Source: CAYNST01 sp964399955 (GTDB lineage Bacteria > Pseudomonadota > Gammaproteobacteria > Pseudomonadales > Cellvibrionaceae). Taken from it: a stretch of DNA of 29,153 nucleotides. The stretch lies in assembly GCA_964399955.1 (NCBI GenBank), contig CAYNST010000036.1, positions 1 through 29,153 on the forward strand, written 5' to 3'. The notes beneath the pieces are model-generated. The model saw nothing but the letters and a program-made list of their open reading frames with translations, was not told the origin of the DNA and ran no database searches. The translations under genes were made by a program, and so were the position numbers. Numbering within the stretch: position 1 is the first letter of the stretch; the number at the start of each line of letters is the position of its first letter. This document shows, piece after piece, positions 1-8,784 of the stretch.

Positions 1-220
1 CCTAGTTTCCTGTCTCTACTGCCGCGTTTGGAGCAGACTTCTGAGGTCCAATATTCTAACGGAAATGTGCTATCTTGGCACATCAGCAGCCTATTCGCCC
101 AACCGCTTCTAGCACAGGTATCGTCCACTCCTCCAACTGCGCTCCCGCGCCGGGCAGGAAGCGAACCAGGCAGACGCCATCATCCACATCACCTCCAGAA
201 CACAGTAGCAAGGCAAGTTC
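1..220. other. Leader region upstream of barA/gacS
   Basis: No convincing gene is visible here. A short reading frame runs through it into the kinase gene in another frame and resembles no family I know. The start at 221 has a modest AAGG ribosome-binding site at 210-213, seven bases before the ATG. A small dyad, ATGTGC (65-70) and GCACAT (78-83) around a 7-base loop, could be an operator half-site pair or chance. I could not identify a well-spaced sigma-70 promoter. Confidence 0.4.
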
Positions 221-3022
221 ATGGCCGAAAGAAAGCAGCTTCGACGTCACTTAACCTATTTGGCGCTACTGCCTACCCTGACTGCATTGGCCATATTGAC
301 CCTGGGCTTTGTTTATGTTGAACGCCAGCACCTGATCGACTATGAACGGCAGGTATTTCAGGTCATAGAGCTGACCAGCGGCAGCGAGATTGCCAGAGAG
401 AGTTTTGATGCAGACGGTTTCCGCCCACTGGCACAGCAACTGTTGCTTCTGGAACCTGTTCACTATCTGGCCGTCGCCGATGAGCAAAAACGCCCGCTCG
501 CCAATTACGGCCTGCCGCTGCCGTTCAAAGATCTGAGTTGGATAGCCGGTTCCGATTCGGCCTCCATGCGTACGCGCAATCATTCGTTCATAGCCCTGCC
601 GATAAAAGGCGCCGCTGAAACGCATTGGCTGGTGGCGGGAATTAATACTCAGCCGCTGCAAGCCAATCAGGTCCACGGCCTGCTGGTACTGATGCTCAGT
701 ACTGTCGCCGCACTTGCCCTGCTGGCCTACTTTGCCATCAGGTTGAGGGTCATGGTTTCTGATCCTCTGTCCAATATTGTCAATGAGATGCGCTCAATTC
801 TTGCGCAAGACGACTATCATCAGCTGACACCGGTACCCGGCAGCCTGTACCGAGACCTGATCGAGATATTCAATGAGCTGGTCGCCATGCAGCAGTTTGT
901 CCGTGAAGATATGCAGACTTATGTCGAGCAGTCCACCAAGGAAATCCGTGAAACGCTGGAAACCGTTGAGATTCAAAATATCGAGCTGGACATTGCTCGC
1001 AAAAATGCACTGCAGGCCAGCAAGGCGAAGTCCGAGTTTTTGGCCAATACCAGCCATGAACTGCGCACACCTTTGAATGGCATATTGGGTTTTTCCGGCT
1101 TGCTGTCCAAGACTCACCTGACAACCGAACAGCGAGACTACCTCACCCACATAGAGCATTCGGCACAAGGTTTGTTTTCGGTCATTAACGATATCCTGGA
1201 TTTTTCCAAGCTTGAAACCGGTGAGCTGACACTGGAGTACAAACCGGTCGCCATTCGCGAAACAGTAGAAGAAGTTCTCACACTCTACGCGCCACAAGCA
1301 CATGAAAAAAACCTGCGGCTGTTATCGAGCATTAACGAAAACGTGCACGCAAATCTGTTGGGCGACCCACTGCGCCTGAAGCAGGTGATCACCAATCTGG
1401 TCTCCAACGCGATAAAGTTTTCTCATCGCGGATATATTGTTGTCCGCGTCATTTGCCTGGCTGAGACAGACAATCAAGTAGAAATAAAATTCTGCGTGTC
1501 GGACAACGGAGTGGGTTTAAGTCCAGAGCAACAAGCGCAGTTGTTTGATGCCTTTAGTAAAGCCGATCCAAGCGACAGCCGAATCCCGGGAGGCACCGGG
1601 CTTGGACTGGCTATTGCACAGGGGCTGGTGAGTCGCATGCACGGGGAAATGGGCGTAGACAGTGAATTGCATCAGGGCTCCAATTTCTGGTTCACCGTGC
1701 GCCTGGGCCTGGATAAGCGGCGCGTAACGCAGTCGCCACTGGCCAATTCCTTGTATGGGGTTCACGTACTGGTTTACGACGCAGACCCGGTTTGTCGTAC
1801 AGAAATACTGCACCATATGGACTGCTGGGGTGCGTTTTACACGGAAGCGAGCCAATTGAACCGGATAGATGAGGTGCTGTTACAGCCCGCAGGAACTCAC
1901 AAAATTCAGCTGGTTGTGCTTGATGCCTACACCGATGAAAACGGTTTTGACAAGAGCAAACTGGTAGAAGCGGTTCACCTGCTTCACGCCCGGCACCGCA
2001 TTCCGATTGTTATTCTGGCCCCACCCAGTATTCAGCGACTACTGCAAAAGGAGATTGCCGGGCTGAATACCTTGATTGTTCCCCGCCCAATCGTGCATCA
2101 ACAATTGCACCAGGCAATTTGCAACCAACTCAATATCACCCGCCCTCTTTCCGCCCCGTCGGATTCGGCCTCACCCAACCGGCCCACAGGTGGCCTGGCG
2201 CAAAGGTTGCGCCTGCTGGTGGTAGACGACAACCCCGCCAATCTGAAACTGGTAATTGAATTTCTAAAGGGATTGGGTATCGAGGCGGAAGGTGCCGATT
2301 CCGGTCAGCAGGCCCTGGATTTGTTCGACCAGATGCATTTTGACCTGGTACTCATGGATGTTCAAATGCCGGAGATGGACGGCCTGGAAACGACGCGTCA
2401 ACTGCGCTTACGTGAGGGTGACCGGCGGGTACCCATTGTGGCTTTGACTGCACACGCTGTGGACGAACAGCGCATGCAACTTCTGCTGGCCGGCATGGAC
2501 GACTATCTGAGCAAGCCTGTTAGCGAATCGGACTTGAAAACCATCGTAGAACGCTGGATAACGCAGCAAACGGACCTGGAATTACACAACAGCTCGGATG
2601 CCTACCTGCGCCTACAACACAGTGCCAGTGCGGCAAATCTGCAATTGAAAAAACCGGCAAAAGATGTGTTCAGCTGGTCCGAATCCATGAGCCTGGCCAA
2701 ACAAAAACCGGACCTTGCCACCGATATGCTGGCAATGCTGCTGGGCAGTTTATGTGAGACACGTCAACAAGTAGCGCAGCTACTGGAAGTAAAGGACTAC
2801 CCAAGACTGCTGGAGGTGGTTCACAAGTTTCACGGAGGTTGCTGTTACTGCGGAGTACCGGCTCTGCGCAAAGCCAGTAAAACGCTGGAAGATGCATTGC
2901 AGGCCTGCGCCTACGATGAAGTGGACACTTTGACGGCAGCCTTGCTGGAGAGCATTGACGACGTCAAGGCATGGTCAAACGACATTGACGTTGCCAGCCT
3001 GTTTGGAGACCCGGACGACTGA
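221..3022 (+). CDS. barA: BarA/GacS-type hybrid sensor histidine kinase
   Basis: A 933-residue inner-membrane tripartite kinase which, in this family, phosphorylates the response regulator GacA/UvrY and so drives small RNAs that titrate RsmA/CsrA. Visible order: membrane helix at about 12-34, periplasmic sensor segment, second helix at about 150-172, HAMP region, dimerisation domain with SHELRTP (His279), ATPase domain with DNGVGL and GGTGLG (457-462), a degenerate receiver-like domain at about 510-640, a true receiver with LVLMDVQMPEMDG (Asp713), and a C-terminal HPt domain with HKFHGG (His871). Length and domain order match GacS/BarA (about 920 residues). No response regulator is adjacent, which is normal because GacA is usually unlinked. 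The HPt motif is followed by a CCYC cluster (Cys874, 875, 877). The gene converges on recO without a clear intrinsic terminator. gacS would be an equally good name. Confidence 0.93.
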   Translation: MAERKQLRRHLTYLALLPTLTALAILTLGFVYVERQHLIDYERQVFQVIELTSGSEIARESFDADGFRPLAQQLLLLEPVHYLAVADEQKRPLANYGLPLPFKDLSWIAGSDSASMRTRNHSFIALPIKGAAETHWLVAGINTQPLQANQVHGLLVLMLSTVAALALLAYFAIRLRVMVSDPLSNIVNEMRSILAQDDYHQLTPVPGSLYRDLIEIFNELVAMQQFVREDMQTYVEQSTKEIRETLETVEIQNIELDIARKNALQASKAKSEFLANTSHELRTPLNGILGFSGLLSKTHLTTEQRDYLTHIEHSAQGLFSVINDILDFSKLETGELTLEYKPVAIRETVEEVLTLYAPQAHEKNLRLLSSINENVHANLLGDPLRLKQVITNLVSNAIKFSHRGYIVVRVICLAETDNQVEIKFCVSDNGVGLSPEQQAQLFDAFSKADPSDSRIPGGTGLGLAIAQGLVSRMHGEMGVDSELHQGSNFWFTVRLGLDKRRVTQSPLANSLYGVHVLVYDADPVCRTEILHHMDCWGAFYTEASQLNRIDEVLLQPAGTHKIQLVVLDAYTDENGFDKSKLVEAVHLLHARHRIPIVILAPPSIQRLLQKEIAGLNTLIVPRPIVHQQLHQAICNQLNITRPLSAPSDSASPNRPTGGLAQRLRLLVVDDNPANLKLVIEFLKGLGIEAEGADSGQQALDLFDQMHFDLVLMDVQMPEMDGLETTRQLRLREGDRRVPIVALTAHAVDEQRMQLLLAGMDDYLSKPVSESDLKTIVERWITQQTDLELHNSSDAYLRLQHSASAANLQLKKPAKDVFSWSESMSLAKQKPDLATDMLAMLLGSLCETRQQVAQLLEVKDYPRLLEVVHKFHGGCCYCGVPALRKASKTLEDALQACAYDEVDTLTAALLESIDDVKAWSNDIDVASLFGDPDD

Positions 3023-3060
3023 GACCAACGTAAGCGGTAACCGGCCCGCGCCCCCGGGAC

Positions 3061-3243
3061 GGCTCAAGTTGCATCGGAATGTGTGAGAGCAAAGTGAAAT
3101 GTGAGTTTACGAGGAAAGGGTTAATGCACTTGCTGTACTGCACCCCTTCCAGGCCGCTTTTCCCGTCATGCCATCCTGTTCGGACGGGAATCCTTAGAGA
3201 ACGCAGCGATGGGCAGGTTTGGGCGATAGTCGAATAGTCACAA
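3061..3243 (+). repeat. Dispersed intergenic repeat, copy A
   Basis: This spacer shares colinear blocks with 28911-29115: GCTCAA, TCGGA, AAATGTGAGTTTAC (3097-3110, identical over 14 bases), TGCACT (3125-3130), CATCCTGTT (3172-3180), AACGCAGC (3200-3207), GGGCA and GGGCG (3211, 3221), and GAAYAGTYACAA (3232-3243). The last three steps have the same spacing in both copies (10 and 11 bases). Copy A also holds an 8-bp stem, TTCCCGTC (3160-3167) with GACGGGAA (3183-3190). Its right end reaches six bases into the stop-proximal end of recO. No transposase or terminal repeats are visible. The function is unknown. Confidence 0.65.
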
Positions 3244-3960
3244 GAAGAGTTCCCTGCTTTTGAGCGGCCTGCCGCCCAGCAGAGGCGAAAGCGCCATCCG
3301 AGCAATCTGCTTGGCAGCAATCAGCGTGGGTTCGGCGGAAAAGTCTCGACGCCCCAGCGCCAGAATCTCTGCACCGCCAAAGATCCCTTCCTGAGGCCCC
3401 CCCCCCGCCACAGTGACTGCAGTAAATCCGCAGTCGATTTGCAGCTGGTAGGTGCCATTGGGTGAAATGGGTAGGCCACTGTCGCAGCAGTGCCCGTAGT
3501 CAAAGGCCAATCCGAACTCCTGCAGCAAGTCCAGTTCAAAACTGCGCAGCATTGGCTCGGCGGCCTTCAGCGATGCCGCTCTTGACAAGCACCGCAGGCA
3601 CCGCTCGTAAGTATCAAAGATAGCCGGCTGTTCGTCCGCAAGCGGCAGGACACGCAAGAGCAGTTCGTTGAGATAGAGCCCGCAGTAGGCCAATTTGCCA
3701 GGCAGCCGCAATGCCGCTTCTCCCGTTGGCTCACATACCCTCAATGTTTTCAATTCCGAGGCGCCGCGCCAGTTGAACAGCAAAGGCTGAAACAACATAT
3801 ATTGGCCGGTTTGTTTGACCGCCGCTTTACGTGCCACCACCGAGACCCGACCGCTTTCTGCGGTGATCAGATCCAGCAGGACGCGGGAGTCGGTGTATTG
3901 TCTGGTATGCAGAATATAGCCGCGCGTGAGCGTTGCTTGCGCCGCCTGTTCAGCCTTCAT
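3238..3960 (-). CDS. recO: DNA repair protein RecO
   Basis: RecO helps load RecA onto SSB-coated single strands in the RecFOR recombination pathway. The 240-residue product has the N-terminal OB-fold pattern (GYILHTRQYTDSR, then VSVVARKA) and the RecO C-terminal helical region ending in LGGRPLKSRELFL. Length fits the family. I chose the ATG at 3960, which overlaps the end of era by 11 bases; another in-frame ATG at 3987 would add nine residues with no better ribosome-binding site. A run of ten G on the coding strand (3397-3406) lies inside the frame and encodes part of AGGGP; the frame is intact on both sides. Last gene of the lepA-to-recO run. The usual Pseudomonas neighbour pdxJ is not downstream. 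Confidence 0.92.
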   Translation of the reverse strand: MKAEQAAQATLTRGYILHTRQYTDSRVLLDLITAESGRVSVVARKAAVKQTGQYMLFQPLLFNWRGASELKTLRVCEPTGEAALRLPGKLAYCGLYLNELLLRVLPLADEQPAIFDTYERCLRCLSRAASLKAAEPMLRSFELDLLQEFGLAFDYGHCCDSGLPISPNGTYQLQIDCGFTAVTVAGGGPQEGIFGGAEILALGRRDFSAEPTLIAAKQIARMALSPLLGGRPLKSRELFL

Positions 3961-4846
3961 AACCCAGACTGCGCAAGGCGCGATCATCGTCGGACCATCC
4001 AGCCTTGACTTTGACCCAGAGACGCAGCATTACCTTGCCGCCGAACATCTGCTCCATGTCCAGGCGCGCGGCCTGGCCAATGGCTTTCAGCCTGGCTCCT
4101 TTTTCGCCTATCAGAATGCGCTTTTGCCCGTCACGCTCAACCAGGATCAATGCTGATATTTCGGTAAGGCCGCCGTTGACCTTGAATTCCTCGATTTCCA
4201 CCGCAACCTGATAGGGGATCTCCGCACCCAGTTGCCTCACTATTTTTTCCCGGATCAGCTCCGAGGCCATGAAGCGTGAACTCTTGTCGGTGACCTGGTC
4301 ATCGGGGAAAAAATGCTCACCCTGCGGAAGCCGGGCGACAATTTCCCGCTCCAGCAGGTCCAGATTGGTTTGCCGCAGGGCCGACAGTGGAATGATAGCT
4401 GCGGGGTTTAACTTGTTTTGAATAAACTGCATGTGTGCCATCAGCGTGGACTTGTCTTCAACCTTATCCACTTTATTGATGGCCACCAGCACTTTGTTGG
4501 CGGAGGGGCGAATCTGCTCGGCCACCAATTCGTCTTCTTCGGTCCAAGCGGTGCGGTCGACTATGAAAACGATAACATCTACATCGGCAGCAGCAGAGAC
4601 CGCTACCCGGTTCATGTAGCGGTTGATGGCTTTTTTCTGCCCCAAATGTATGCCCGGCGTGTCGACAAACACCATTTGCACGGCACCTTCGGTTTTGATT
4701 CCGGTAACATTCTGGCGGGTGGTTTGCGGTTTGCGGGAGGTGATGCTGATCTTCTGCTCCAACATGTGGTTGAGCAGGGTGGATTTACCCACATTGGGCC
4801 GCCCCACTATGGCAATGTATCCGCAATAACTTGTCTCATCCACCAT
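3950..4846 (-). CDS. era: GTPase Era
   Basis: Era is an essential GTPase that binds 16S rRNA and assists 30S subunit maturation at the inner face of the membrane. The 298-residue protein has the P-loop GRPNVGKS near residue 16, the G2 region with TTRQN, G3 DTPG, G4 NKVD and a C-terminal KH domain (about 205-290, including LIGEKGARLKAIGQAAR). Length is standard. The ATG at 4846 has GGAG seven bases upstream and overlaps the end of rnc by 11 bases, so translation is probably coupled to RNase III, as is common for rnc-era pairs. Confidence 0.97.
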   Translation of the reverse strand: MVDETSYCGYIAIVGRPNVGKSTLLNHMLEQKISITSRKPQTTRQNVTGIKTEGAVQMVFVDTPGIHLGQKKAINRYMNRVAVSAAADVDVIVFIVDRTAWTEEDELVAEQIRPSANKVLVAINKVDKVEDKSTLMAHMQFIQNKLNPAAIIPLSALRQTNLDLLEREIVARLPQGEHFFPDDQVTDKSSRFMASELIREKIVRQLGAEIPYQVAVEIEEFKVNGGLTEISALILVERDGQKRILIGEKGARLKAIGQAARLDMEQMFGGKVMLRLWVKVKAGWSDDDRALRSLGYEG

Positions 4847-5495
4847 CGAGGTTCTCCAGTCGGCCTAGCATCATCTCTGCGGCCTTTTTCTCCGCAGCAC
4901 GGCGGCTGGCGGCTGTCGCCTGCGTCGGATCGCGGCTAACGTTAATGTGGCAGGCTACGGTAAACTGCTGACAGTGAGCTTCGCCTGTGATGTTTACAAC
5001 CTCATAACGCGGCAGTGGCTGCTGACGGGCCTGCAACCACTCCTGCAATTGGGTCTTAGGGTCTTTATTGGAAAGATCATCCAGCGACAGCTTGCGCAGG
5101 CGAGTGGCAAACTGCGAGAGTATGAATGCTTTAGCGGCTTCTGTCCCACCGTCCAGGTAAATAGCCCCGATGATTGCTTCAAACACATCGGCCAGGATGG
5201 ACGCGCGCGCGCCACCACCGCTTTTGATCTCGCCCTCGCCCAAATACATGTAACTGCCCAGGTCCAGTTGCCGTGCCATTTCGGAGAGCGTCTCACCCTT
5301 AACCAGGGTCGCACGCAACCGGCTCAGGTCACCCTCTGCCGCACTGGGCAGCTGCCGGTACAAGGCTTCAGCAATGGTGAAGTTCAGTATGGAATCACCA
5401 AGAAATTCCAGGCGTTCATTGTGGGGCTGTGCGTGGCTTCTATGGGTCAAGGCCTGCTTCAGCAGGCCGCTATCTTTGAAGGTGTAATTCAGCAT
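4836..5495 (-). CDS. rnc: Ribonuclease III
   Basis: RNase III cleaves double-stranded RNA, including rRNA precursors, in the cytoplasm. The 219-residue product carries the family signature NERLEFLGDSIL (first acidic metal ligands), the second acidic pair in LADVFEAIIGAIYLD, and a C-terminal double-stranded RNA binding domain from about 150 (KTQLQEWLQ to the SRRAAEKKAA helix). The N-terminus is slightly short, but no upstream start exists in frame before a stop, so the ATG at 5495 stands. It follows the DUF4845 gene after 24 bases and overlaps era. Confidence 0.97.
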   Translation of the reverse strand: MLNYTFKDSGLLKQALTHRSHAQPHNERLEFLGDSILNFTIAEALYRQLPSAAEGDLSRLRATLVKGETLSEMARQLDLGSYMYLGEGEIKSGGGARASILADVFEAIIGAIYLDGGTEAAKAFILSQFATRLRKLSLDDLSNKDPKTQLQEWLQARQQPLPRYEVVNITGEAHCQQFTVACHINVSRDPTQATAASRRAAEKKAAEMMLGRLENLDGG

Positions 5496-5519
5496 GTCTG
5501 GACAGTGAGTCTCGGTGTA

Positions 5520-5927
5520 TTACTTCTTTGGTGCTTTACAGCATTTGTCCGGAGCAGACGAGTCAAGAACGTTGTCAAATTTGACCACCGCGTCGACATT
5601 ACCCATCAGCGGTACCCGAACCTCATAAGTGATCATGATCAGTGTCTTGTTCTGCCGACGGTCTATCTCCAATGCCTTAGCCGCGTCGCCTCGTACATTG
5701 TTGATAGAGTAGTAGTCGCCCAGTTCCCTGCGTATCGTATCCTTTGAAAGCTGCCCCAGATCATCAGGATGATTCCTGGCCAGGGTTTCCAATGCATTTT
5801 TGATGTAGAAATTGTCCAGGTAAACCGGCCCCAGCCGAAGAAATACCGTCAGCGTTACGCCAAAGGTGACCAGCAGTAACAGTATTGACAGGGTGTTCAT
5901 TCCCCTTTGTTTTACCAAGCTCACCAT
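5520..5927 (-). CDS. DUF4845 small membrane protein
   Basis: A 135-residue protein with one N-terminal transmembrane segment (about 11-32) and a mainly periplasmic remainder. It matches by position and shape the DUF4845 protein found between lepB and rnc in Pseudomonas and relatives. Recognisable elements are the RGMNTLSILLLL start, GPVYLDNFYIK after the helix, and the YEVRVPLMGNVDAVVKFD strand region near the C-terminus. Its function is not established in the family. It sits 16 bases after lepB and 24 before rnc, so co-transcription is likely. The C-terminus is Cys/Lys-rich (DKCCKAPKK). Confidence 0.85.
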   Translation of the reverse strand: MVSLVKQRGMNTLSILLLLVTFGVTLTVFLRLGPVYLDNFYIKNALETLARNHPDDLGQLSKDTIRRELGDYYSINNVRGDAAKALEIDRRQNKTLIMITYEVRVPLMGNVDAVVKFDNVLDSSAPDKCCKAPKK

Positions 5928-5943
5928 AATTGACCCAGCTCAA

Positions 5944-6795
5944 CTAATTGATGCTACCCGCCCGTTTAAACGACGGAAGCCCTTCGTTCCAGTGCATCCA
6001 GATAGCAAATGCCTTGCCAACGATATTTTTGTCGGGTACGTAAGGGCTTTGCCAGGCCCGACTGTCCAGGCTGTTGTCGCGGTTGTCGCCCATCATGAAA
6101 TAATAGCCTTCTGGCACGACCCAGGTGCCCTCTCGACTGAAGCGGCCGGGTTTCATGCACTTTCGAGCCAAAGACTCCTTGTCGCCGAACCGCTCGTGCA
6201 CCACAGCAAACTGGGTCCAGCAGCCCGGCGCAAAGCTCACATCCTCATCAAAGTATAGGAACTCCTGCTCAACTTGCTCGCCGTTGATATAAAGCTGGTT
6301 GTCAGCGTAGCGGACTGTGTCACCCGGCCGACCAATAAGCCGCTTGATGAAATAGCGATCTTCGTGGGGCGGGAAAAACACCACCACATCGCCACGCTGC
6401 GGGTCGCCGGTTTCGATTACCTTGGTTTTGAACACCGGAAGCCGGATGCCGTACGCGAACTTGTTCACCACTATGAAGTCTCCAACCTGCAAGGTCGGGA
6501 TCATGGATTCCGAAGGAATTTGAAAGGGTTCAATCAAAAAAGAACGCAATACGAATACAAACGCCAGCAGAGGGAAAAACGACTTGGCGTACTCAACCAA
6601 CAGCGGCTCCTTGCGAGCGGCTGTAAGCGCCGATTCATAAGCCGGACTGCGTGCCTGCTCCTCACCGTCAAATTGCTCTGTTACGGCGGCTATTTTGGCT
6701 TTGCGCGCACGAGAGAAGTAGGCTATATCCGCCAACCAGATGGCTCCGGTTACGCTTACCGCAATCAAGAGAATTAAAGGTAAGTTGATGTCCAT
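5944..6795 (-). CDS. lepB: Signal peptidase I
   Basis: LepB removes signal peptides from proteins exported by Sec or Tat, acting at the periplasmic face of the inner membrane. The 283-residue protein has two N-terminal membrane segments (about 5-25 and 71-90), the serine box IPSESMIPTL with nucleophile Ser97, the lysine box YFIKRLIGRPGD with general base Lys151, and the MGDNRDNSLDSR box near residue 240. Arrangement and length match the E. coli-type enzyme with an inserted periplasmic domain. It follows lepA after 189 bases and precedes the DUF4845 gene by 16. The ATG at 6795 has only a weak AAGG upstream. Confidence 0.97.
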   Translation of the reverse strand: MDINLPLILLIAVSVTGAIWLADIAYFSRARKAKIAAVTEQFDGEEQARSPAYESALTAARKEPLLVEYAKSFFPLLAFVFVLRSFLIEPFQIPSESMIPTLQVGDFIVVNKFAYGIRLPVFKTKVIETGDPQRGDVVVFFPPHEDRYFIKRLIGRPGDTVRYADNQLYINGEQVEQEFLYFDEDVSFAPGCWTQFAVVHERFGDKESLARKCMKPGRFSREGTWVVPEGYYFMMGDNRDNSLDSRAWQSPYVPDKNIVGKAFAIWMHWNEGLPSFKRAGSIN

Positions 6796-6984
6796 AATTT
6801 ATAGAAGACCTTAATATCTAACTTCCGGTAAGCCTTATCCACAGGCAATTCGGGCACAGGGTGCGGTGAGCTGCCACCGCTTTCAGAACTTTCGCACAGG
6901 CCGGGCCTACAGCCGTTTCACGACCGGAAGCGGCTCCCGCTGCGCAGGCGAACCTGGGCTATATCAACAGGCACAAAATACACA
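6796..6984. other. lepA-lepB spacer with a DnaA-box match
   Basis: This 189-base spacer holds no gene. It contains the sequence TTATCCACA at 6835-6843, identical to the consensus DnaA box, and a small dyad AGCGG/CCGCT around 6929-6941. No oriC-like cluster of further boxes is visible, so an origin is not indicated. The spacer may carry a promoter for lepB, but I found no well-spaced -35/-10 pair. Confidence 0.45.
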
Positions 6985-8784
6985 TCAGCTATCCACTTTG
7001 AGAACAGCCAAGAATGCCTCTTGAGGTATCTCAACTTTGCCAACCTGTTTCATGCGCTTTTTGCCGGCCTTCTGCTTTTCAAGAAGTTTTTTCTTGCGGC
7101 TGACATCACCACCGTAGCACTTGGCCGTCACATTCTTGCGCAGTGCCTTGACAGTGGTGCGGGCAACCACCTGCCCGCCAATGGCAGCCTGTATCGCCAC
7201 ATCAAACATCTGGCGGGGTATGAGTTCTTTCATCTTGTCCGCTAAGGCACGCCCTTTGTAGTGGGCGTTGTCGCGGTGGACAATCAGCGCCAGGGCATCC
7301 ACCCGCTCGCCGTTGATCAATACATCCAGGCGCACCAGACGAGCGCTCTGAAATCGCACAAAACTGTAATCCAGCGACGCATAGCCCCGACTGACAGACT
7401 TGAGCCGATCAAAGAAATCCAGAACCACTTCGTTCATCGGGATCTCGTACCTGACGGCCACCTGGCTGCCAACGTATTGGAGGTCCTGCTGCACTCCGCG
7501 CTTTTCAATGCAGAGGGTAATGACCGCTCCCAGATACTCCTGCGGAACCAGAATGTTGGCCTGCACAATAGGCTCGCGCATATCGGCTATAAGACCCACA
7601 TCGGGCAGCTTTGACGGGTTGTCCACATAAACCGTTTCACCATCCGTGCGCTCTACCTCAAAGACCACGGTAGGTGCCGTGGTGATGAGGTCCATGTCGT
7701 ACTCCCGCTCCAGCCGTTCCTGGATGATCTCCATGTGCAGCATGCCCAGGAATCCACAGCGAAAGCCAAAACCCAACGCGTCCGAAGTCTCCGGCTCGTA
7801 AAACAAGGACGCATCATTCAGAGTAAGTTTGGACAGCGCGTCGCGAAAGTCTTCGTAATCGTCAGAGCTTACGGGAAAAAGCCCGGCGAAAACCTGCGGC
7901 TTTACCTTCTTGAAACCCGGTAGCGCTGGGGTTTCCTGAGTGCTGGCGTGGGTGAGGGTGTCGCCCACCGGGGCACCGTGAATTTCCTTGATGCCGGCAA
8001 CCACAAAACCAACTTCGCCAGCTCTTAGCACCCCGGTTTCATGGCGCTTGGGTGTGAACACCCCCACACTATCCACCACATGTGCCTTGCCAATGGTTTT
8101 GGCAATTATTTTGTCTTTGGTCTTGAGCGTGCCGTTTTTGACTCTGACCAGGGAGACAACACCCAGGTAATTATCAAACCAGGAGTCAATGATAAGTGCT
8201 TGCAAGGGTGCATCGCTGTCACCGACCGGCGCGGGCACCTGCTGCACCAGGCGCTCTAGAACATCCTCTATACCCAGGCCGGACTTGGCGCTGCAGCGCA
8301 CGGCGTCGGTAGCATCCAGACCAATGATGTTTTCAATTTCCTCGCTCACTCTGTCCGGTTCGGCCTGCGGGAGATCCATTTTGTTGAGTACCGGAATCAC
8401 CTCCAGATTCTGCTCCAGAGCGGTGTAACAGTTAGCCACCGACTGAGCCTCTACACCCTGGGCTGCGTCCACCACCAACAGTGCGCCCTCACAGGCGGCC
8501 AGAGAACGGGATACTTCGTAACTGAAGTCAACATGCCCGGGAGTATCGATGAAGTTTAACTGATAGGTGCGTCCGTCCTTCGAATGGTAGTCCAAAGTCA
8601 CACTCTGCGCCTTGATGGTAATGCCGCGTTCACGCTCAAGATCCATAGAATCCAGAACCTGCGCCGCCATTTCCCGGGTCGACAAGCCGCCACACAATTG
8701 GATGAACCGATCCGCAAGAGTTGATTTACCGTGGTCAATATGCGCGATGATGGAAAAATTGCGAATGTGGCTAAGATCGGACAC
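6985..8784 (-). CDS. lepA: Elongation factor 4 (LepA) GTPase
   Basis: LepA is a ribosome-associated GTPase related to EF-G, with a role in translation fidelity or ribosome biogenesis. The 599-residue protein has the standard LepA length. Visible motifs are NFSIIAHIDHGKSTLADR (G1), RGITIK (G2), DTPGHVDF (G3), NKMDLP (G4), and the LepA-specific C-terminal domain with KCYGGDVSRKKKLLEKQK near residue 555. The start codon is GTG at 8784, which places the first motif where E. coli LepA has it. The perfect palindrome GGTTATATAACC lies directly upstream. In Pseudomonas mucD precedes lepA; here rseC does. Confidence 0.97.
   Translation of the reverse strand: MSDLSHIRNFSIIAHIDHGKSTLADRFIQLCGGLSTREMAAQVLDSMDLERERGITIKAQSVTLDYHSKDGRTYQLNFIDTPGHVDFSYEVSRSLAACEGALLVVDAAQGVEAQSVANCYTALEQNLEVIPVLNKMDLPQAEPDRVSEEIENIIGLDATDAVRCSAKSGLGIEDVLERLVQQVPAPVGDSDAPLQALIIDSWFDNYLGVVSLVRVKNGTLKTKDKIIAKTIGKAHVVDSVGVFTPKRHETGVLRAGEVGFVVAGIKEIHGAPVGDTLTHASTQETPALPGFKKVKPQVFAGLFPVSSDDYEDFRDALSKLTLNDASLFYEPETSDALGFGFRCGFLGMLHMEIIQERLEREYDMDLITTAPTVVFEVERTDGETVYVDNPSKLPDVGLIADMREPIVQANILVPQEYLGAVITLCIEKRGVQQDLQYVGSQVAVRYEIPMNEVVLDFFDRLKSVSRGYASLDYSFVRFQSARLVRLDVLINGERVDALALIVHRDNAHYKGRALADKMKELIPRQMFDVAIQAAIGGQVVARTTVKALRKNVTAKCYGGDVSRKKKLLEKQKAGKKRMKQVGKVEIPQEAFLAVLKVDS

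Noticed and set aside
2964..3320. A 118-codon - strand frame spanning the barA-recO spacer
   Set aside because: It is formed mostly by repeat copy A and overlaps both genes; copy B is interrupted by stops in the matching frame, so coding is unlikely.
3397..3406. Possible frameshift in recO at the poly-G tract
   Set aside because: RecO features continue in the same frame on both sides, so the gene is intact as given.
4947..5747. A 266-codon + strand frame across rnc and the DUF4845 gene
   Set aside because: It spans two real opposite-strand genes and their spacer and has no family features.
6796..6984. Replication origin suggested by the DnaA box
   Set aside because: Only one box, no AT-rich unwinding region, and no dnaA, dnaN or gidA genes nearby.
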